Shown here in pieces: positions 8,653-17,815 of a stretch of 64,000 bases of DNA (positions are counted from its first letter, which is position 1; the number at the start of each line of letters is the position of its first letter). This DNA is from Alkaliflexus imshenetskii DSM 15055 (GTDB lineage Bacteria; Bacteroidota; Bacteroidia; Bacteroidales; Marinilabiliaceae). The notes beneath the pieces are model-generated. The model was given only the letters and a program-made list of their open reading frames with translations. It was not told the origin of the DNA and made no database searches. The stretch lies in NCBI RefSeq assembly GCF_000517065.1, contig NZ_KI912105.1:585635-649634 (forward strand), read 5' to 3'. The position numbers and the translations under genes are program-made.

Positions 8653-8702
8653 CAGTTGACTACAACATACGCATAACAAGATGCGCCTGTTGTGGTCAAC
8701 TG
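8653..8702. terminator. Long hairpin after dctM
   Basis: CAGTTGACTACAACA (8653-8667) pairs with 8688-8702 with one G-T wobble, and an inner stem CGCAT/ATGCG (8670-8674 with 8681-8685) continues the fold around a six-base loop. There is no T-run on the + side, so it may be a transcript-stabilising or regulatory stem rather than a simple terminator. Confidence 0.6.
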
Positions 8703-8849
8703 ATATCAAAACCAACACATGGCCGATTTAAACATCTGTCATCAAGATTCATAAAGATTGCTGCGTTGAACATATAATACGAATAAGAAGCAATCAGACG
8801 AATAAGGCAACCACAAACCAAACTGCCTTAATTCAAACATCACACGACA

Positions 8850-9896
8850 ATGAAACAAGTCAGAATTAAAGATATTGCTGAAAAAGCAGGGGTATCCATC
8901 GGTACAGTAGACAGGGTGCTGCACAACCGTGGCGAAGTAGCTGCCGAAACCAGAGAAAAGGTTCTTACCATTGCGCGGGAGATGCACTACCAACCCAACA
9001 TTGTGGCACAGGCACTCACATCTAAAAAACAGTACCATTTGGCTGCTCTGCTGCCGCGCGGAGGTCAGGATAACGTATATTGGATGGCTCACCCGCAAGG
9101 CATCGAAAAAGCTGTGAACGAGTTACGCCCATTCTTTGTGGATGTGCACTTTTTCTTTTTTGAGCTACACAACGAGGCCGATTTCATTGCCAAAACCAGG
9201 GAGATTATCGAGTACAATCCCGAAGGCGTCATCTTTGCGCCGATCCTCAAAAAAGAGTCCATCCAGTTTTGTGCCGACCTCGACACCAAAAACATCCCCT
9301 ACATTTTCATCGACACCTTTATTGAAGACTCCAATTGCCTCTCGTTTATTGGTGAGGACGCCTACCAGGGCGGACGCGTGGCGGCCAGCCTCATTGACTA
9401 TGGACTGGATGCCGACAAAGACATTCTCATTGTTAACATTGCCAAAGACCTTGAAAACACCCAGCACCTGAACCGCCGCAACCAGGGATTCATGAGCTAT
9501 TTTTTAGATGCCGGCAAAAACAGAGGGATGAAAATCACCGTGGAAATTCCTTCGGCCGAGAGAGCCGATGTGGAAGTACGCATGGACTCCATCCTCAACA
9601 CCAACAAAAACATTGGCGCCATTCTGGTGTCGAGTGCCAAAACACACGTGATTGCAAGATATCTGGAACACAAAAAACTGAAAGACACCATACTGGTTGG
9701 TTATGAACTCACACGAAAAAACACCGACTACCTCAAAAAAGGCATCATCAATTTTCTGATAGGACAAAAACCGATGGAGCAGTCGGGTAAAGCGGTTAAA
9801 CGGATGTTTGAATTCCTGACCACACGTCAAATCCCATCTAAAAAGGAGTTTCAGCCTGTAGAAATTATCAATGTTGAAAATGTGGATCTGTTTTAG
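8850..9896 (+). CDS. LacI-family transcriptional regulator
   Basis: This 348-aa repressor-type protein has a LacI DNA-binding domain at residues 4-50 ([21 protein letters not shown]) and a periplasmic-binding-protein-like effector domain from about residue 60 to the end. The recognition helix carries [11 protein letters not shown], a variant seen in regulators with sugar-binding domains of the ribose-binding type. It lies between the TRAP transporter and uxaE, on the same strand, so control of hexuronate uptake and breakdown by a uronate or KDG-type effector is a reasonable guess. The upstream region has a spaced inverted repeat GATTGCT (8756-8762) and AGCAATC (8789-8795), but I cannot show that it is the operator. 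Confidence 0.9.
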   Translation: MKQVRIKDIAEKAGVSIGTVDRVLHNRGEVAAETREKVLTIAREMHYQPNIVAQALTSKKQYHLAALLPRGGQDNVYWMAHPQGIEKAVNELRPFFVDVHFFFFELHNEADFIAKTREIIEYNPEGVIFAPILKKESIQFCADLDTKNIPYIFIDTFIEDSNCLSFIGEDAYQGGRVAASLIDYGLDADKDILIVNIAKDLENTQHLNRRNQGFMSYFLDAGKNRGMKITVEIPSAERADVEVRMDSILNTNKNIGAILVSSAKTHVIARYLEHKKLKDTILVGYELTRKNTDYLKKGIINFLIGQKPMEQSGKAVKRMFEFLTTRQIPSKKEFQPVEIINVENVDLF

Positions 9897-9958
9897 CAAT
9901 TCAGAAAAACCACCATCTAAATGTTAGTCACCAAGTAATTATATTAACACTATACGAC

Positions 9959-11209
9959 ATGGAAAAATTATCAAAATACTCCATCGGGATGGGCGACCGT
10001 TTTGCCCATCAGGCAGAGGCTCAATTGAAAGCCGTGATTGATGCAGAAAAAAAAGGATTCAGCATTACCCCGGTTTGGAACAAATCGAACCGCGAACACT
10101 CCTTTATTGGCAGCAAACCCGAAGAGACCCGCGCGGCTGTTGACAAGGCCATTTCAGCATTGGGCTGGACAAAGCCTTACTTTGTTGATGCAGACCACAT
10201 CAACCTGGATACAGTTGATAAATTTATGGCGGCATCGGATTTTTTCACCATCGATGTGGCATCATACATAGGCAAACAGGGCGATTGCGCCGAAGCCGAA
10301 GCGTTCATAGCCAAAATGAAACCTTACATTGGTACCTTTAACATACCCGGCATTGCCAAACCCATTGTAGTTAACGAATCACAGCTTAAGGAAATCACCT
10401 ATCAGTTTCTTTATGCTGCCTGCATGGCTGGTGAAACTTATAAAAAAATAGTGGCTGCCAAAGGCGAAGGCAATTTCATCACCGAAGTGTCGATGGACGA
10501 AGTGCCAAACCCCCAAACGCCGGTTGAAATGTTTTTTATTTTAGCGATGCTGGCGTATTACAACGTGCCGGTACAAACCATTGCGCCAAAATTCACCGGA
10601 CGGTTTAACAAGGGTGTTGATTATGTGGGCAATACCAAACAGTTTGCCGATGAGTTTGAAGCAGATTTGATGGTGATTGATTTTGCCATTGAGCAATTTG
10701 GCCTTCCCGCAGAGCTAAAAATGAGCATCCACTCGGGCAGCGACAAGTTTAGCATCTATGAGCCCATTCGCGACCTCACCCAAAAACATGGCAAAGGCTT
10801 TCACCTGAAAACAGCCGGTACCACCTGGCTCGAAGAGGTGATTGGGTTGGCATTGGCCGGCGGCGAAGCCCTGGATTTCGCAAAAGAGATTTATGCCAAA
10901 GCGCTTCAGAATGTGGAGAAGCTTTGTGCACCCTATGCCGATGTGATAGACATTGACCCGGCGCAATTACCTTCTGCCGAAACAGTAAAATCATGGAGCA
11001 ACGAAGATTTGGCCAACGCCCTTCGTCACATTCCGGGTCATCCGCAATACAACCCCAATATGCGCCAACTTGTGCACGTGGCGTTTAAACTGGCTGCCGA
11101 ACAAATCGACAAGTACAACGCATTGCTTGAAAAACACGCCGAAGTGGTAGGACAGTGCGTATATGACAATATTTATGACAGGCATCTGAAGCGATTGCTG
11201 AATCTCTAA
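9959..11209 (+). CDS. uxaE: Tagaturonate/fructuronate epimerase (UxaE family)
   Basis: This 416-aa protein matches the UxaE family, metal-dependent epimerases that convert D-tagaturonate to D-fructuronate and so link galacturonate to the mannonate branch without UxaB and UxaA. I recognise the family from YSIGMGDRFAHQ at the N-terminus, TPVWNKSNREH, YFVDADHINLDTVD, the SDFFTIDVA segment and KMSIHSGSDKFSIY. Acidic residues and histidines in the VDADH and SIHSGSDKF segments are likely metal ligands, which is inference. It follows the LacI-type regulator by 62 bp and is closed by a terminator hairpin, so regulator and enzyme may be co-transcribed. Confidence 0.85.
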   Translation: MEKLSKYSIGMGDRFAHQAEAQLKAVIDAEKKGFSITPVWNKSNREHSFIGSKPEETRAAVDKAISALGWTKPYFVDADHINLDTVDKFMAASDFFTIDVASYIGKQGDCAEAEAFIAKMKPYIGTFNIPGIAKPIVVNESQLKEITYQFLYAACMAGETYKKIVAAKGEGNFITEVSMDEVPNPQTPVEMFFILAMLAYYNVPVQTIAPKFTGRFNKGVDYVGNTKQFADEFEADLMVIDFAIEQFGLPAELKMSIHSGSDKFSIYEPIRDLTQKHGKGFHLKTAGTTWLEEVIGLALAGGEALDFAKEIYAKALQNVEKLCAPYADVIDIDPAQLPSAETVKSWSNEDLANALRHIPGHPQYNPNMRQLVHVAFKLAAEQIDKYNALLEKHAEVVGQCVYDNIYDRHLKRLLNL

Positions 11210-11242
11210 TGATGTAAAACAAAATAGTACTGTTATTTTTGT

Positions 11243-11278
11243 GAGGGCTTTGCGCAGATGTGAAGCCCTCGCTTTATT
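11243..11278 (+). terminator. Terminator after uxaE
   Basis: GAGGGCTT (11243-11250) pairs perfectly with AAGCCCTC (11263-11270), followed by a T-rich stretch GCTTTATTT. It also shows that the upstream GTG at 11241 is not the start of the FKBP gene. Confidence 0.8.
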
Positions 11279-11285
11279 TACAGAA

Positions 11286-11717
11286 ATGGCAAACAGAGAG
11301 AAGAAACAAAGAAGCAAAGGTTCGGCAGGCAACAACAGAAAAAGTGGTGAGGATTTTCTGGAAATGAATGCCAAAAAAGAGGGTGTAATTGAGACCGAAA
11401 GCGGCCTTCAATACATGGTGGTGGAGCAGACAGACGGCGCCAAACCCGACGAGTGGAGTACAGTAGAAATACATCAGAGGGCACTGCTGCTTAATGGCAC
11501 GTTACTGGAAGATACCTATCGGCTCAACCAAACATCCACCGTTGCCATGAATGAATTGATTGAAGGACTACAAGAGGGGCTTCAACTGATGTCGGCCGGT
11601 AGCCGGTACAAATTTTGGGTTCCCGCCGAGTTGGCATGGGGGCGTAAAGGCACCGGTAATAAAATCCCACCCAATGCAGTACTGCATTTCGACATAAGGC
11701 TTATGAGCATCCGCTAA
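11286..11717 (+). CDS. FKBP-type peptidyl-prolyl cis-trans isomerase
   Basis: This 143-aa protein contains one FKBP domain at about residues 45-143: ETESGLQYMVVEQTDGAKP, the EGLQEGLQLMSAGSRYKFWVP core and a PPNAVLHFDIRLMSI C-terminus. Such domains speed proline isomerisation during folding. The N-terminus is basic and lacks a clear signal peptide, so a cytoplasmic location is likely. The first strands are shortened and the usual VxVHYTG reads VEIHQRA, so the active site is atypical and catalysis is uncertain. I placed the start at ATG 11286 because an upstream GTG lies inside the terminator of uxaE. Confidence 0.82.
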   Translation: MANREKKQRSKGSAGNNRKSGEDFLEMNAKKEGVIETESGLQYMVVEQTDGAKPDEWSTVEIHQRALLLNGTLLEDTYRLNQTSTVAMNELIEGLQEGLQLMSAGSRYKFWVPAELAWGRKGTGNKIPPNAVLHFDIRLMSIR

Positions 11718-11797
11718 GATGTTATATAACAACCTTGAGCATTATGCACTGGTTGCTGGCCTAAAACTCGTGAACCGCAAACAGTAGTTACACCCAC

Positions 11798-11864
11798 TAT
11801 GGGTAAGCATAGGCTACCACTATGGAAGTGCATAGGCTACCACAATGGGAGAGCATAGGCTACC
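11798..11864 (+). repeat. 23-bp tandem repeat, three copies
   Basis: Three head-to-tail copies occur at 11798-11820, 11821-11843 and 11844-11864 (last one short by two bases). Each ends in GCATAGGCTACCAC or a shortened form of it. There are no spacers between copies. The function is unknown. Confidence 0.85.
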
Positions 11865-11892
11865 TAATATAGTTTACAACGCGTCCATTTAC

Positions 11893-12373
11893 GTTTGACA
11901 TTCCATTGTGGTAACAGGCGACAATAACGCTGAGATAAACTTCTATGGAGTTATATGTGCCGTTCCTACGGAACTCAACTTCACTTGACTATCTGCAATA
12001 ACCGGATTAAAATCCGGCCTATAACATTCTGCGTTCCTACGGAACTTCAAAAAAATATTGCTGATTGTACGCCGTTTTCAAGAGCCGTAGGTTCGAATAC
12101 ATGTTGTAGGGATGGATATTAAACCAAATTAAAATCCGGCTTTTAATATTCTGTGTTACTATGGAACTTCAAAAAAAATATTACTGGTTGTATGCCATTC
12201 TTAAGAGCCGTAGGCTCGAATCTATGTTATAGGGATGGATTATAAACAAAATTAAAATACGGTCTTTAATATTCTGTATTATTACGGAACTTCAAAAAAT
12301 ATTACTGCTTGTATGCCATTCTTAAGAGCCGTAGGCTCGAATCGATGTTATAGGGATGGATTTTAATCCATCC
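11893..12373. repeat. REP-like hairpin array, left copy
   Basis: This non-coding stretch is built from small palindromes: GTTCCTACGGAAC (11962-11974, 12033-12045), CCGGATTAAAATCCGG (12002-12017), GAGCCGTAGGCTC (12205-12217, 12326-12338; a variant at 12082-12094) and GGATGGATTTTAATCCATCC (12354-12373). The modules repeat two to three times here. A closely similar array lies at 13549-13910, so the serine-hydrolase gene between them is enclosed by direct repeats. No transposase gene is in the window. Confidence 0.85.
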
Positions 12374-12378
12374 TAAAA

Positions 12379-13458
12379 TTAATTTATTAGAGCGCTTAAT
12401 TTAGACCAAAGTTCATTATCCAAACCTGAAACAGCAAAATTTGGGTTTGCCGGGTCAGAGGCATTTCCCATTCTAACAACAACCATATTTCTGCTTGGAA
12501 CAACATATATGCGCTGGTCTTTTGCGCCCATGGCTGCAAACATATCATTGGGAGCATTCGGAATTAGCGGACCTGTGAATATAGCTTGGTCTCCAGGTAA
12601 CATATATTTGATTTTTCCATTGAGCCACCATAAGTATCCGTAGGATGGATTCAAATTTTGAGATGAATTGCAACTTTCTGTAAAAAATTGCGCCTCAACA
12701 ATTTGTTCACTTTCCCATTTCCCCTTATTGAGAGCCAAGAGACCAAATCGAGCCATACTTCTTGCGGTACTATGGTATATTGTGAAAATCAAACCAAAAT
12801 TCCAATGACCATCCATTCCTATCTTGTTCTTCAGTTTCTCATTAAAATAGGTTTCAAAGTTTTTATTGGCGGCATTAGCAGTGATATCAGTCAATTTTTG
12901 AAAAACATTCCCATAGGCCCATCTCGTTCCAGCATCAGCAACATAAGTCAGGTTGGGTTTTATTGTCAATTGTTTTGTATCATCTATGCCCGAAGTCATA
13001 GAAAGCAGATGTTTAACGGTTATTAAATCCTCTTTTTCTATTGGCATATTTGTCCATCCAGCCCCCAAATAGTCTGAAGCTTTATTGTTTTTATTCAAAA
13101 AACCTTCCTGCTGAGCAATTCCTATGGTTGTAGCCACTAAGGTTTTTCCAGCGCTATTCCACTCCCATTGGGTTGATGAGGTGTGCCCATCAAAGTATTC
13201 TTCCATTACTATTTTCCCATCCACCAATATCATAAACGATTTTGTGTGTTTTTGAATTAGGAATTCCATTAAAGGTTGAACAGCATTTTGGTTCCATCCT
13301 AAACTGGCAATGGTTTTTGTTTCCCATTCATTGCCAGTGAGTGGTGGAAAGTACATTGATTTTAATGCAGATGAAGAATTGTCCTCCTCTTTACTACAAC
13401 CCTGAACCAGAAAAAGGGTAATTAAAGTATAAGCCAGTAGTCTCATGTTTAAAGGCAT
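12379..13458 (-). CDS. Serine hydrolase lipoprotein (class C beta-lactamase/PBP-like fold)
   Basis: This 359-aa protein has a short N-terminal signal ending in LVQGC, so it is a predicted lipoprotein. Family marks are the nucleophile motif SAGK (SxxK, about residue 102), the YGN triad element in WAYGNVFQKL, and a C-terminal AMGAKDQRIYV in the position of the KTG-like strand. Members include esterases, D-aminopeptidases and penicillin-binding-protein relatives, and I cannot tell which reaction this one performs. The gene is alone, points opposite to region 1, and lies between two REP-like arrays. The start could also be Met5 (13446). Confidence 0.85.
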   Translation of the reverse strand: MPLNMRLLAYTLITLFLVQGCSKEEDNSSSALKSMYFPPLTGNEWETKTIASLGWNQNAVQPLMEFLIQKHTKSFMILVDGKIVMEEYFDGHTSSTQWEWNSAGKTLVATTIGIAQQEGFLNKNNKASDYLGAGWTNMPIEKEDLITVKHLLSMTSGIDDTKQLTIKPNLTYVADAGTRWAYGNVFQKLTDITANAANKNFETYFNEKLKNKIGMDGHWNFGLIFTIYHSTARSMARFGLLALNKGKWESEQIVEAQFFTESCNSSQNLNPSYGYLWWLNGKIKYMLPGDQAIFTGPLIPNAPNDMFAAMGAKDQRIYVVPSRNMVVVRMGNASDPANPNFAVSGLDNELWSKLSALIN

Positions 13459-13548
13459 ATTTTAGAATTTGATTGTTTAGAATTAAAATCGCTGAACCAA
13501 AGTTATGACATTTTTTTGCCGGTTTGCATTGGTTTACTACCTGTGATT

Positions 13549-13983
13549 TTACATTTGACATACCATTACAGAAACAGGCGACAATATCGATGAGATAAAC
13601 ATATATGGAGTTATATGCGCCGTTCCTACGGAACTCAACTTAACTTGACTATCTGCAATAACCGGATTAAAATCCGGCCTATAACATCCTGCGTTCCTAC
13701 GGAACTTCAAAAAAACATTGCTGATTGTATGCCATTCTTAAGAGCCGTAGGCTCGGATACATGTTGTAGGGATGGATATTAAACCAAATTAAAATCCGGC
13801 CTTTAATATTCTGTGTTATTCCGGAACTTCAAAAAATATTACTGGTTGTATGCCGTTCTTAAGAGCCGTAGGCTCGAATATGTGTTATAGGGATGGATTT
13901 TAATCCATCCTTAAATAGAAACAATCAGAAAAATGAGAGCCGTAGGCTCGGTACATTTTATAAGGACGGATTTAATCCATTCA
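13549..13983. repeat. REP-like hairpin array, right copy
   Basis: This array repeats the order of the left copy: GTTCCTACGGAAC (13622-13634, 13693-13705), CCGGATTAAAATCCGG (13662-13677), GAGCCGTAGGCTC (13742-13754, 13863-13875, 13937-13949) and GGATGGATTTTAATCCATCC (13891-13910). Over about 130 bp (13597-13730 against 11935-12070) only about six differences are visible. It fills most of the gap before the flippase gene. Confidence 0.85.
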
Positions 13984-14155
13984 TCTGTCAACGGACGATG
14001 CAAGAACGTATTTTTTCTGTCCATTTCCACGATATAGGTCATTCTACAGATGAGATTTAATAGAATAAATTGATACTTTTAACCTACACAAATAATAAAC
14101 ACAGCATCTAATCAATCCAGGTATTTGTAAGGCCAGAAAACATCTAATCAACAGC

Positions 14156-15424
14156 ATGTTAAAGAAAATATTTTCCACCTTTATAACTAAAATTCTGACA
14201 GGAATTATCAGTCTCTTAATAGCGGTATTGGTATCCAATTGGTTAGGGGCAGAAGGTAAAGGTATTCAAGGAATATATTTCACAACAATAGGACTTTCAA
14301 TCACACTCATCAGCATTCTGGGTTTAATGCCTGTCACTTATCTGTATCGGAGAAAGCCATCCTTAAACTACTTTATGATTGTCTATTTATGGTCCTTCAT
14401 ATCGATACCTCTGTTATATTTTTCCTTAAAATACACCCAACTCATCAACCCGGAATATGTACTTTATGCCACCATTACTTGCTTCTGTTCTTCACTGGTA
14501 AGCAACAACTTATCCATCTTCATCATCAAGGAAAAACTGATTTATTTCAATCTGGCTTTGATTAGCCAGCCCATCTCAAAAATTCTGTTTATCCTATTAT
14601 TTTATTACTCTAAACAAACCTTCACCATCGATGACTATATACACAGTTTATTGTATAGTTTTCTAATACTTTTATTATTTAGCCTAAAAGGATTGGTTCT
14701 TATTTTTAAGGAGCAAATACGCCTTAAGCTAAACAGCCTTATTAAGGACCTGATTGACATGTTTCGCTATGGCTTTCTGCACCAAATTACAACTATACTC
14801 CAATTGTTGAGTTTCAGAGTCACGTACTATATTTTGAACCATTTTGATGAAGTAAGCAATCTGGGTGTTTATACAAATGCGATATCTATCTCAGAATCGG
14901 TTTGGATAATAAGTAAAAGTTTATCGGTAGTATTTTATTCCAGGATGTTAAATACCAAATCGAATCAACATAAAGAGTTGTTTCAGACCTTCACATACGC
15001 TTCATTTTGGATACAAGCAGTGGCTCTTGCCGCATTGGTATTTATTCCATCCACCTTTTATACCTATTTATTTGGCAGCGACTTTTACAACCTAAAAAAC
15101 CTGTTGGTTCTGCTATTACCTGCATCACTATTATTTGGTCAGTCATTCATTTTTGAGTTTTATTTTGCTGCAACCGGGAAACATCACATAAATGTAATGG
15201 CGAACTTAACCGGTATGGTGATAATTCTTGGTTTTGCATATTTGTTTATTCCTTCCTTATCGGCTGCCGGTGCTGCTTTAGCTACCAATATTGGTTGTAT
15301 AGCCACAATTATAATCTACAACCACTTTTTGGTTAAGAATTTTAAGTACTCCATTTTAAAACATCTGTTCAGCATCTCAACATTTAAGACATATTACCAA
15401 AACCTGCGGCAGGTTATTAGCTGA
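14156..15424 (+). CDS. Polysaccharide flippase (Wzx/MOP family membrane protein)
   Basis: This 422-aa protein has about 12-14 hydrophobic helices over its whole length and begins with KILTGIISLLIAVLVSNWLGAEGKG, the typical start of oligosaccharide flippases that move lipid-linked sugar units across the inner membrane. The C-terminal half holds AAGAALATNIGCIATIIIYN, also typical. No glycosyltransferase or polymerase gene is near, so its pathway partner must be elsewhere. The gene is clearly more AT-rich than the flanking pectin and hexuronate genes and follows a REP-like array, which suggests separate acquisition. It ends 52 bp before the convergent GH28 gene. Confidence 0.88.
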   Translation: MLKKIFSTFITKILTGIISLLIAVLVSNWLGAEGKGIQGIYFTTIGLSITLISILGLMPVTYLYRRKPSLNYFMIVYLWSFISIPLLYFSLKYTQLINPEYVLYATITCFCSSLVSNNLSIFIIKEKLIYFNLALISQPISKILFILLFYYSKQTFTIDDYIHSLLYSFLILLLFSLKGLVLIFKEQIRLKLNSLIKDLIDMFRYGFLHQITTILQLLSFRVTYYILNHFDEVSNLGVYTNAISISESVWIISKSLSVVFYSRMLNTKSNQHKELFQTFTYASFWIQAVALAALVFIPSTFYTYLFGSDFYNLKNLLVLLLPASLLFGQSFIFEFYFAATGKHHINVMANLTGMVIILGFAYLFIPSLSAAGAALATNIGCIATIIIYNHFLVKNFKYSILKHLFSISTFKTYYQNLRQVIS

Positions 15425-15476
15425 AACAACGCTGTTTACCATCAGTAAAAGAGACAACTAGAGCAGCATTACGCAA

Positions 15477-16841
15477 TCACTGCACCCACGATGGCGGCCC
15501 GGCCTGACCTCCAATGGATACATCTTCGAGGATTATGTTGCGTGCTTCCTGCAAATCGAAAGCAATTTGAGCCTGTTCGATGGTTACATTGGTGAAATGG
15601 ATGTTGTGCACCTTCTTCTCAGGAAACCCGTGTATGACAATACCGGCGGCGGTGGCCTCGCGACAATACACATCCTCCACAAAAATATTGTGAATGTGCG
15701 TGACATGCCCCTTGCCCTCCTGATGGTAGAAAGAGGTGATAAAAAAGGCATCTTCCACTTTATCAAGCTTTACGTTTCGGAAGAAAATATTGGATATTTC
15801 GCCGCCACGGTCGGGGTTTGATTTGATGTAAAGACCGCGCTTCAGGTAACCAATGGCTTCGCAGTTTTCCACAAATACATTGTGTACCCCGGCGGCCATT
15901 TCGCTGCCGATTACAATACCATGCAAACCCAGCAATTTACAGTTACGCACAATGATGTTTTTGGTGCTTCGCCCAATGGTCCGACCTTCCAAATCGCGTC
16001 CTGCTTTGATGGCTACGTTGTCATCAGCATTGTTGAAAACCACATTTTCTATGAGCACATCCTCAGAGTATTCAGGGTCGATGCCGTCGTTGTTTTTATT
16101 TTGCGCATCGAAACGAATGCCGCGCACAGTTACATTCTGACACATGAGCAAATGCAGACACCAGAATGGTGAATCTTCAATTTTCACATCTTCCACCAGG
16201 ATGTTACGGCAATCGTAAAACTGAATGAGGTGTGGGCGCAGGTAATGGCCATCACCAAAGATGCGTTGTGCCACAGGCACCTGATCGTTGTTCATTTGAC
16301 GAGACAGTAGCTGGCTTTCGCGCTGTATCTCGCGCCAAAGTTGCCACGTATCAGAGGCCTCACCATCAATGACTCCACTACCGGTAATGGCGATGTTCTC
16401 GCACTGATAAGCATAGATAAACGGGCTGTAGTTATAAAGCAGCGTACCTTCCCAGCTTGTGGGTACTACCGGCAAATAGTGGGCAGGTTCACTGCTAAAG
16501 AAGAGACGTGCCCCCTCGGCCAGATGCAAATCCGTATTACTCACAAAATGAATTGGCCCTTCCATAAAGTAGTCTCCAGCCGGCACTACGATGCGGCCGC
16601 CACCAGCCTCTTCTGATGCCGCCATGGCTTTGTCAAAGGCCGGTTTGCTATTTGTAACACCATCACCCACCCCGCCAAAATCGGTAATTAAAAAGCTCCT
16701 TTGGGGAATCACTGGTGGCTTGATACGTGCCAGAATCTCCTCTTTGGTATCGAAGCGCGCATTAACGTCTCCATCACCGGCACATCCACACATGATACCA
16801 AATGCCATGGTTAAGAGGAATATGAACAGATAATTTTTCAT
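15477..16841 (-). CDS. GH28 family glycoside hydrolase (polygalacturonase-like) lipoprotein
   Basis: This 454-aa predicted lipoprotein (signal ending in MCGC) has the right-handed beta-helix of GH28, enzymes that hydrolyse galacturonan or rhamnogalacturonan. The family residues are visible: NNDGID with Asp252, ADDN with Asp273-Asp274, LHGIVIGSE with His307, and YIKS in the RIK position, where the arginine is replaced by Tyr. The N-terminal pectate_lyase_3-type stretch ITDFGGVGDGVTNSKPAFDK is also typical. It is the last gene of the long minus-strand pectin locus, 23 bp after the CE12 gene. The exact linkage cut cannot be read from sequence; the missing arginine argues for an exo-acting or rhamnogalacturonan-type member. 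Confidence 0.93.
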   Translation of the reverse strand: MKNYLFIFLLTMAFGIMCGCAGDGDVNARFDTKEEILARIKPPVIPQRSFLITDFGGVGDGVTNSKPAFDKAMAASEEAGGGRIVVPAGDYFMEGPIHFVSNTDLHLAEGARLFFSSEPAHYLPVVPTSWEGTLLYNYSPFIYAYQCENIAITGSGVIDGEASDTWQLWREIQRESQLLSRQMNNDQVPVAQRIFGDGHYLRPHLIQFYDCRNILVEDVKIEDSPFWCLHLLMCQNVTVRGIRFDAQNKNNDGIDPEYSEDVLIENVVFNNADDNVAIKAGRDLEGRTIGRSTKNIIVRNCKLLGLHGIVIGSEMAAGVHNVFVENCEAIGYLKRGLYIKSNPDRGGEISNIFFRNVKLDKVEDAFFITSFYHQEGKGHVTHIHNIFVEDVYCREATAAGIVIHGFPEKKVHNIHFTNVTIEQAQIAFDLQEARNIILEDVSIGGQAGPPSWVQ

Positions 16842-16864
16842 AATAACAGATGTTGTAGTTATAT

Positions 16865-17656
16865 CTAATTACAATCAAATTTGGCAATGGACTGCAAAGC
16901 ATTAAACACCAGCTGTGCCACCGCCTTAGCTCCCTCGGGCTGAAAATGGGTGTTGTCGCGCTGTCCGTTGGGATAGGCAGGATAAATACCGGCATCCAGA
17001 TTCATGAAATACTTCACTGTAACATAGTCACGACCCACCTTTGAAAAATGTTTCATGGAGAGATGGTTTAAGTCGATTAGCGGCACCGACATTTCAGCAG
17101 CAATCTCTTTCATTGCATTGGGATAATCGCCGTGCACATTTTCCAGGTGGTTGTCCCTCCAGGGATAGTTGCGAGCCACCGGCGTAAGCAATATGGGCAT
17201 GGCACCTTTTTCGCGCGTCTGGCTCACATACAATCTCAAAAACTCTTTGTACCCATCCACAGGCACATAACGCTCCGTTTTCTCCTCCGATTGGTCATTA
17301 TGACCAAACTGAATCAGGACCAGGTCGCCGGGCTGCAAAGCCTCGAAAACACTACGCCATCTTCCCTCCTGAAAAAAGGTACGTGTGCTTCGCCCACCCT
17401 TTGCCCGGTTGTCGACCACCACATTGGGCGTGGCGACTAAATTGCGTAGTTTCTTGAGGCTGTCGGGTACCATAAACTGAGGGAACTCTTGTCCCCACCC
17501 GGCAACTGGATGTCGGCGTTTCATATAGTCCTCTTCGAGGGTGTAATCAGCAACAGTGCTGTCGCCAATCAAAAATATGGTGGTGTGCTTTCGTTTTTCA
17601 ACGTTGGTACAACCGGCAATGAGCAAAACAATCAGATAGAGTAGAATTAACCGCAT
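16865..17656 (-). CDS. Rhamnogalacturonan acetylesterase (CE12, SGNH hydrolase) lipoprotein
   Basis: This 263-aa protein removes acetyl groups from rhamnogalacturonan by analogy with CE12 enzymes. Signal peptide with lipobox IAGC (Cys16), block I GDSTVA with nucleophile Ser33, block II NRAKGGRS, block III GHND and the C-terminal dyad Asp234-x-x-His237 (DNTH) are all present. It lies between DUF4861 and GH28 genes on the same strand. A second CE12 at 32922-33671 has the same domain layout, so the locus carries two copies. Attachment at the outer membrane or periplasmic face is inferred from the lipobox. Confidence 0.94.
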   Translation of the reverse strand: MRLILLYLIVLLIAGCTNVEKRKHTTIFLIGDSTVADYTLEEDYMKRRHPVAGWGQEFPQFMVPDSLKKLRNLVATPNVVVDNRAKGGRSTRTFFQEGRWRSVFEALQPGDLVLIQFGHNDQSEEKTERYVPVDGYKEFLRLYVSQTREKGAMPILLTPVARNYPWRDNHLENVHGDYPNAMKEIAAEMSVPLIDLNHLSMKHFSKVGRDYVTVKYFMNLDAGIYPAYPNGQRDNTHFQPEGAKAVAQLVFNALQSIAKFDCN

Positions 17657-17815
17657 GGCTATTTATTTTTTTTGTTTAAACAGAGAGTGAACCACTATAA
17701 ATCCGGCCACAATGCTGATATATATACACTTGCGAACTGGATGATGAACAATTCAGGGAAGAGAGCGCAGTGGCAGAAAAGAGATTCCACCCGGCTCTCT
17801 CTTTAGTCATTCTGA

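Noticed and set aside
11798-11864. Possible CRISPR array
   Set aside because: The three repeats are directly adjacent with no spacers, and no cas gene is in the window.
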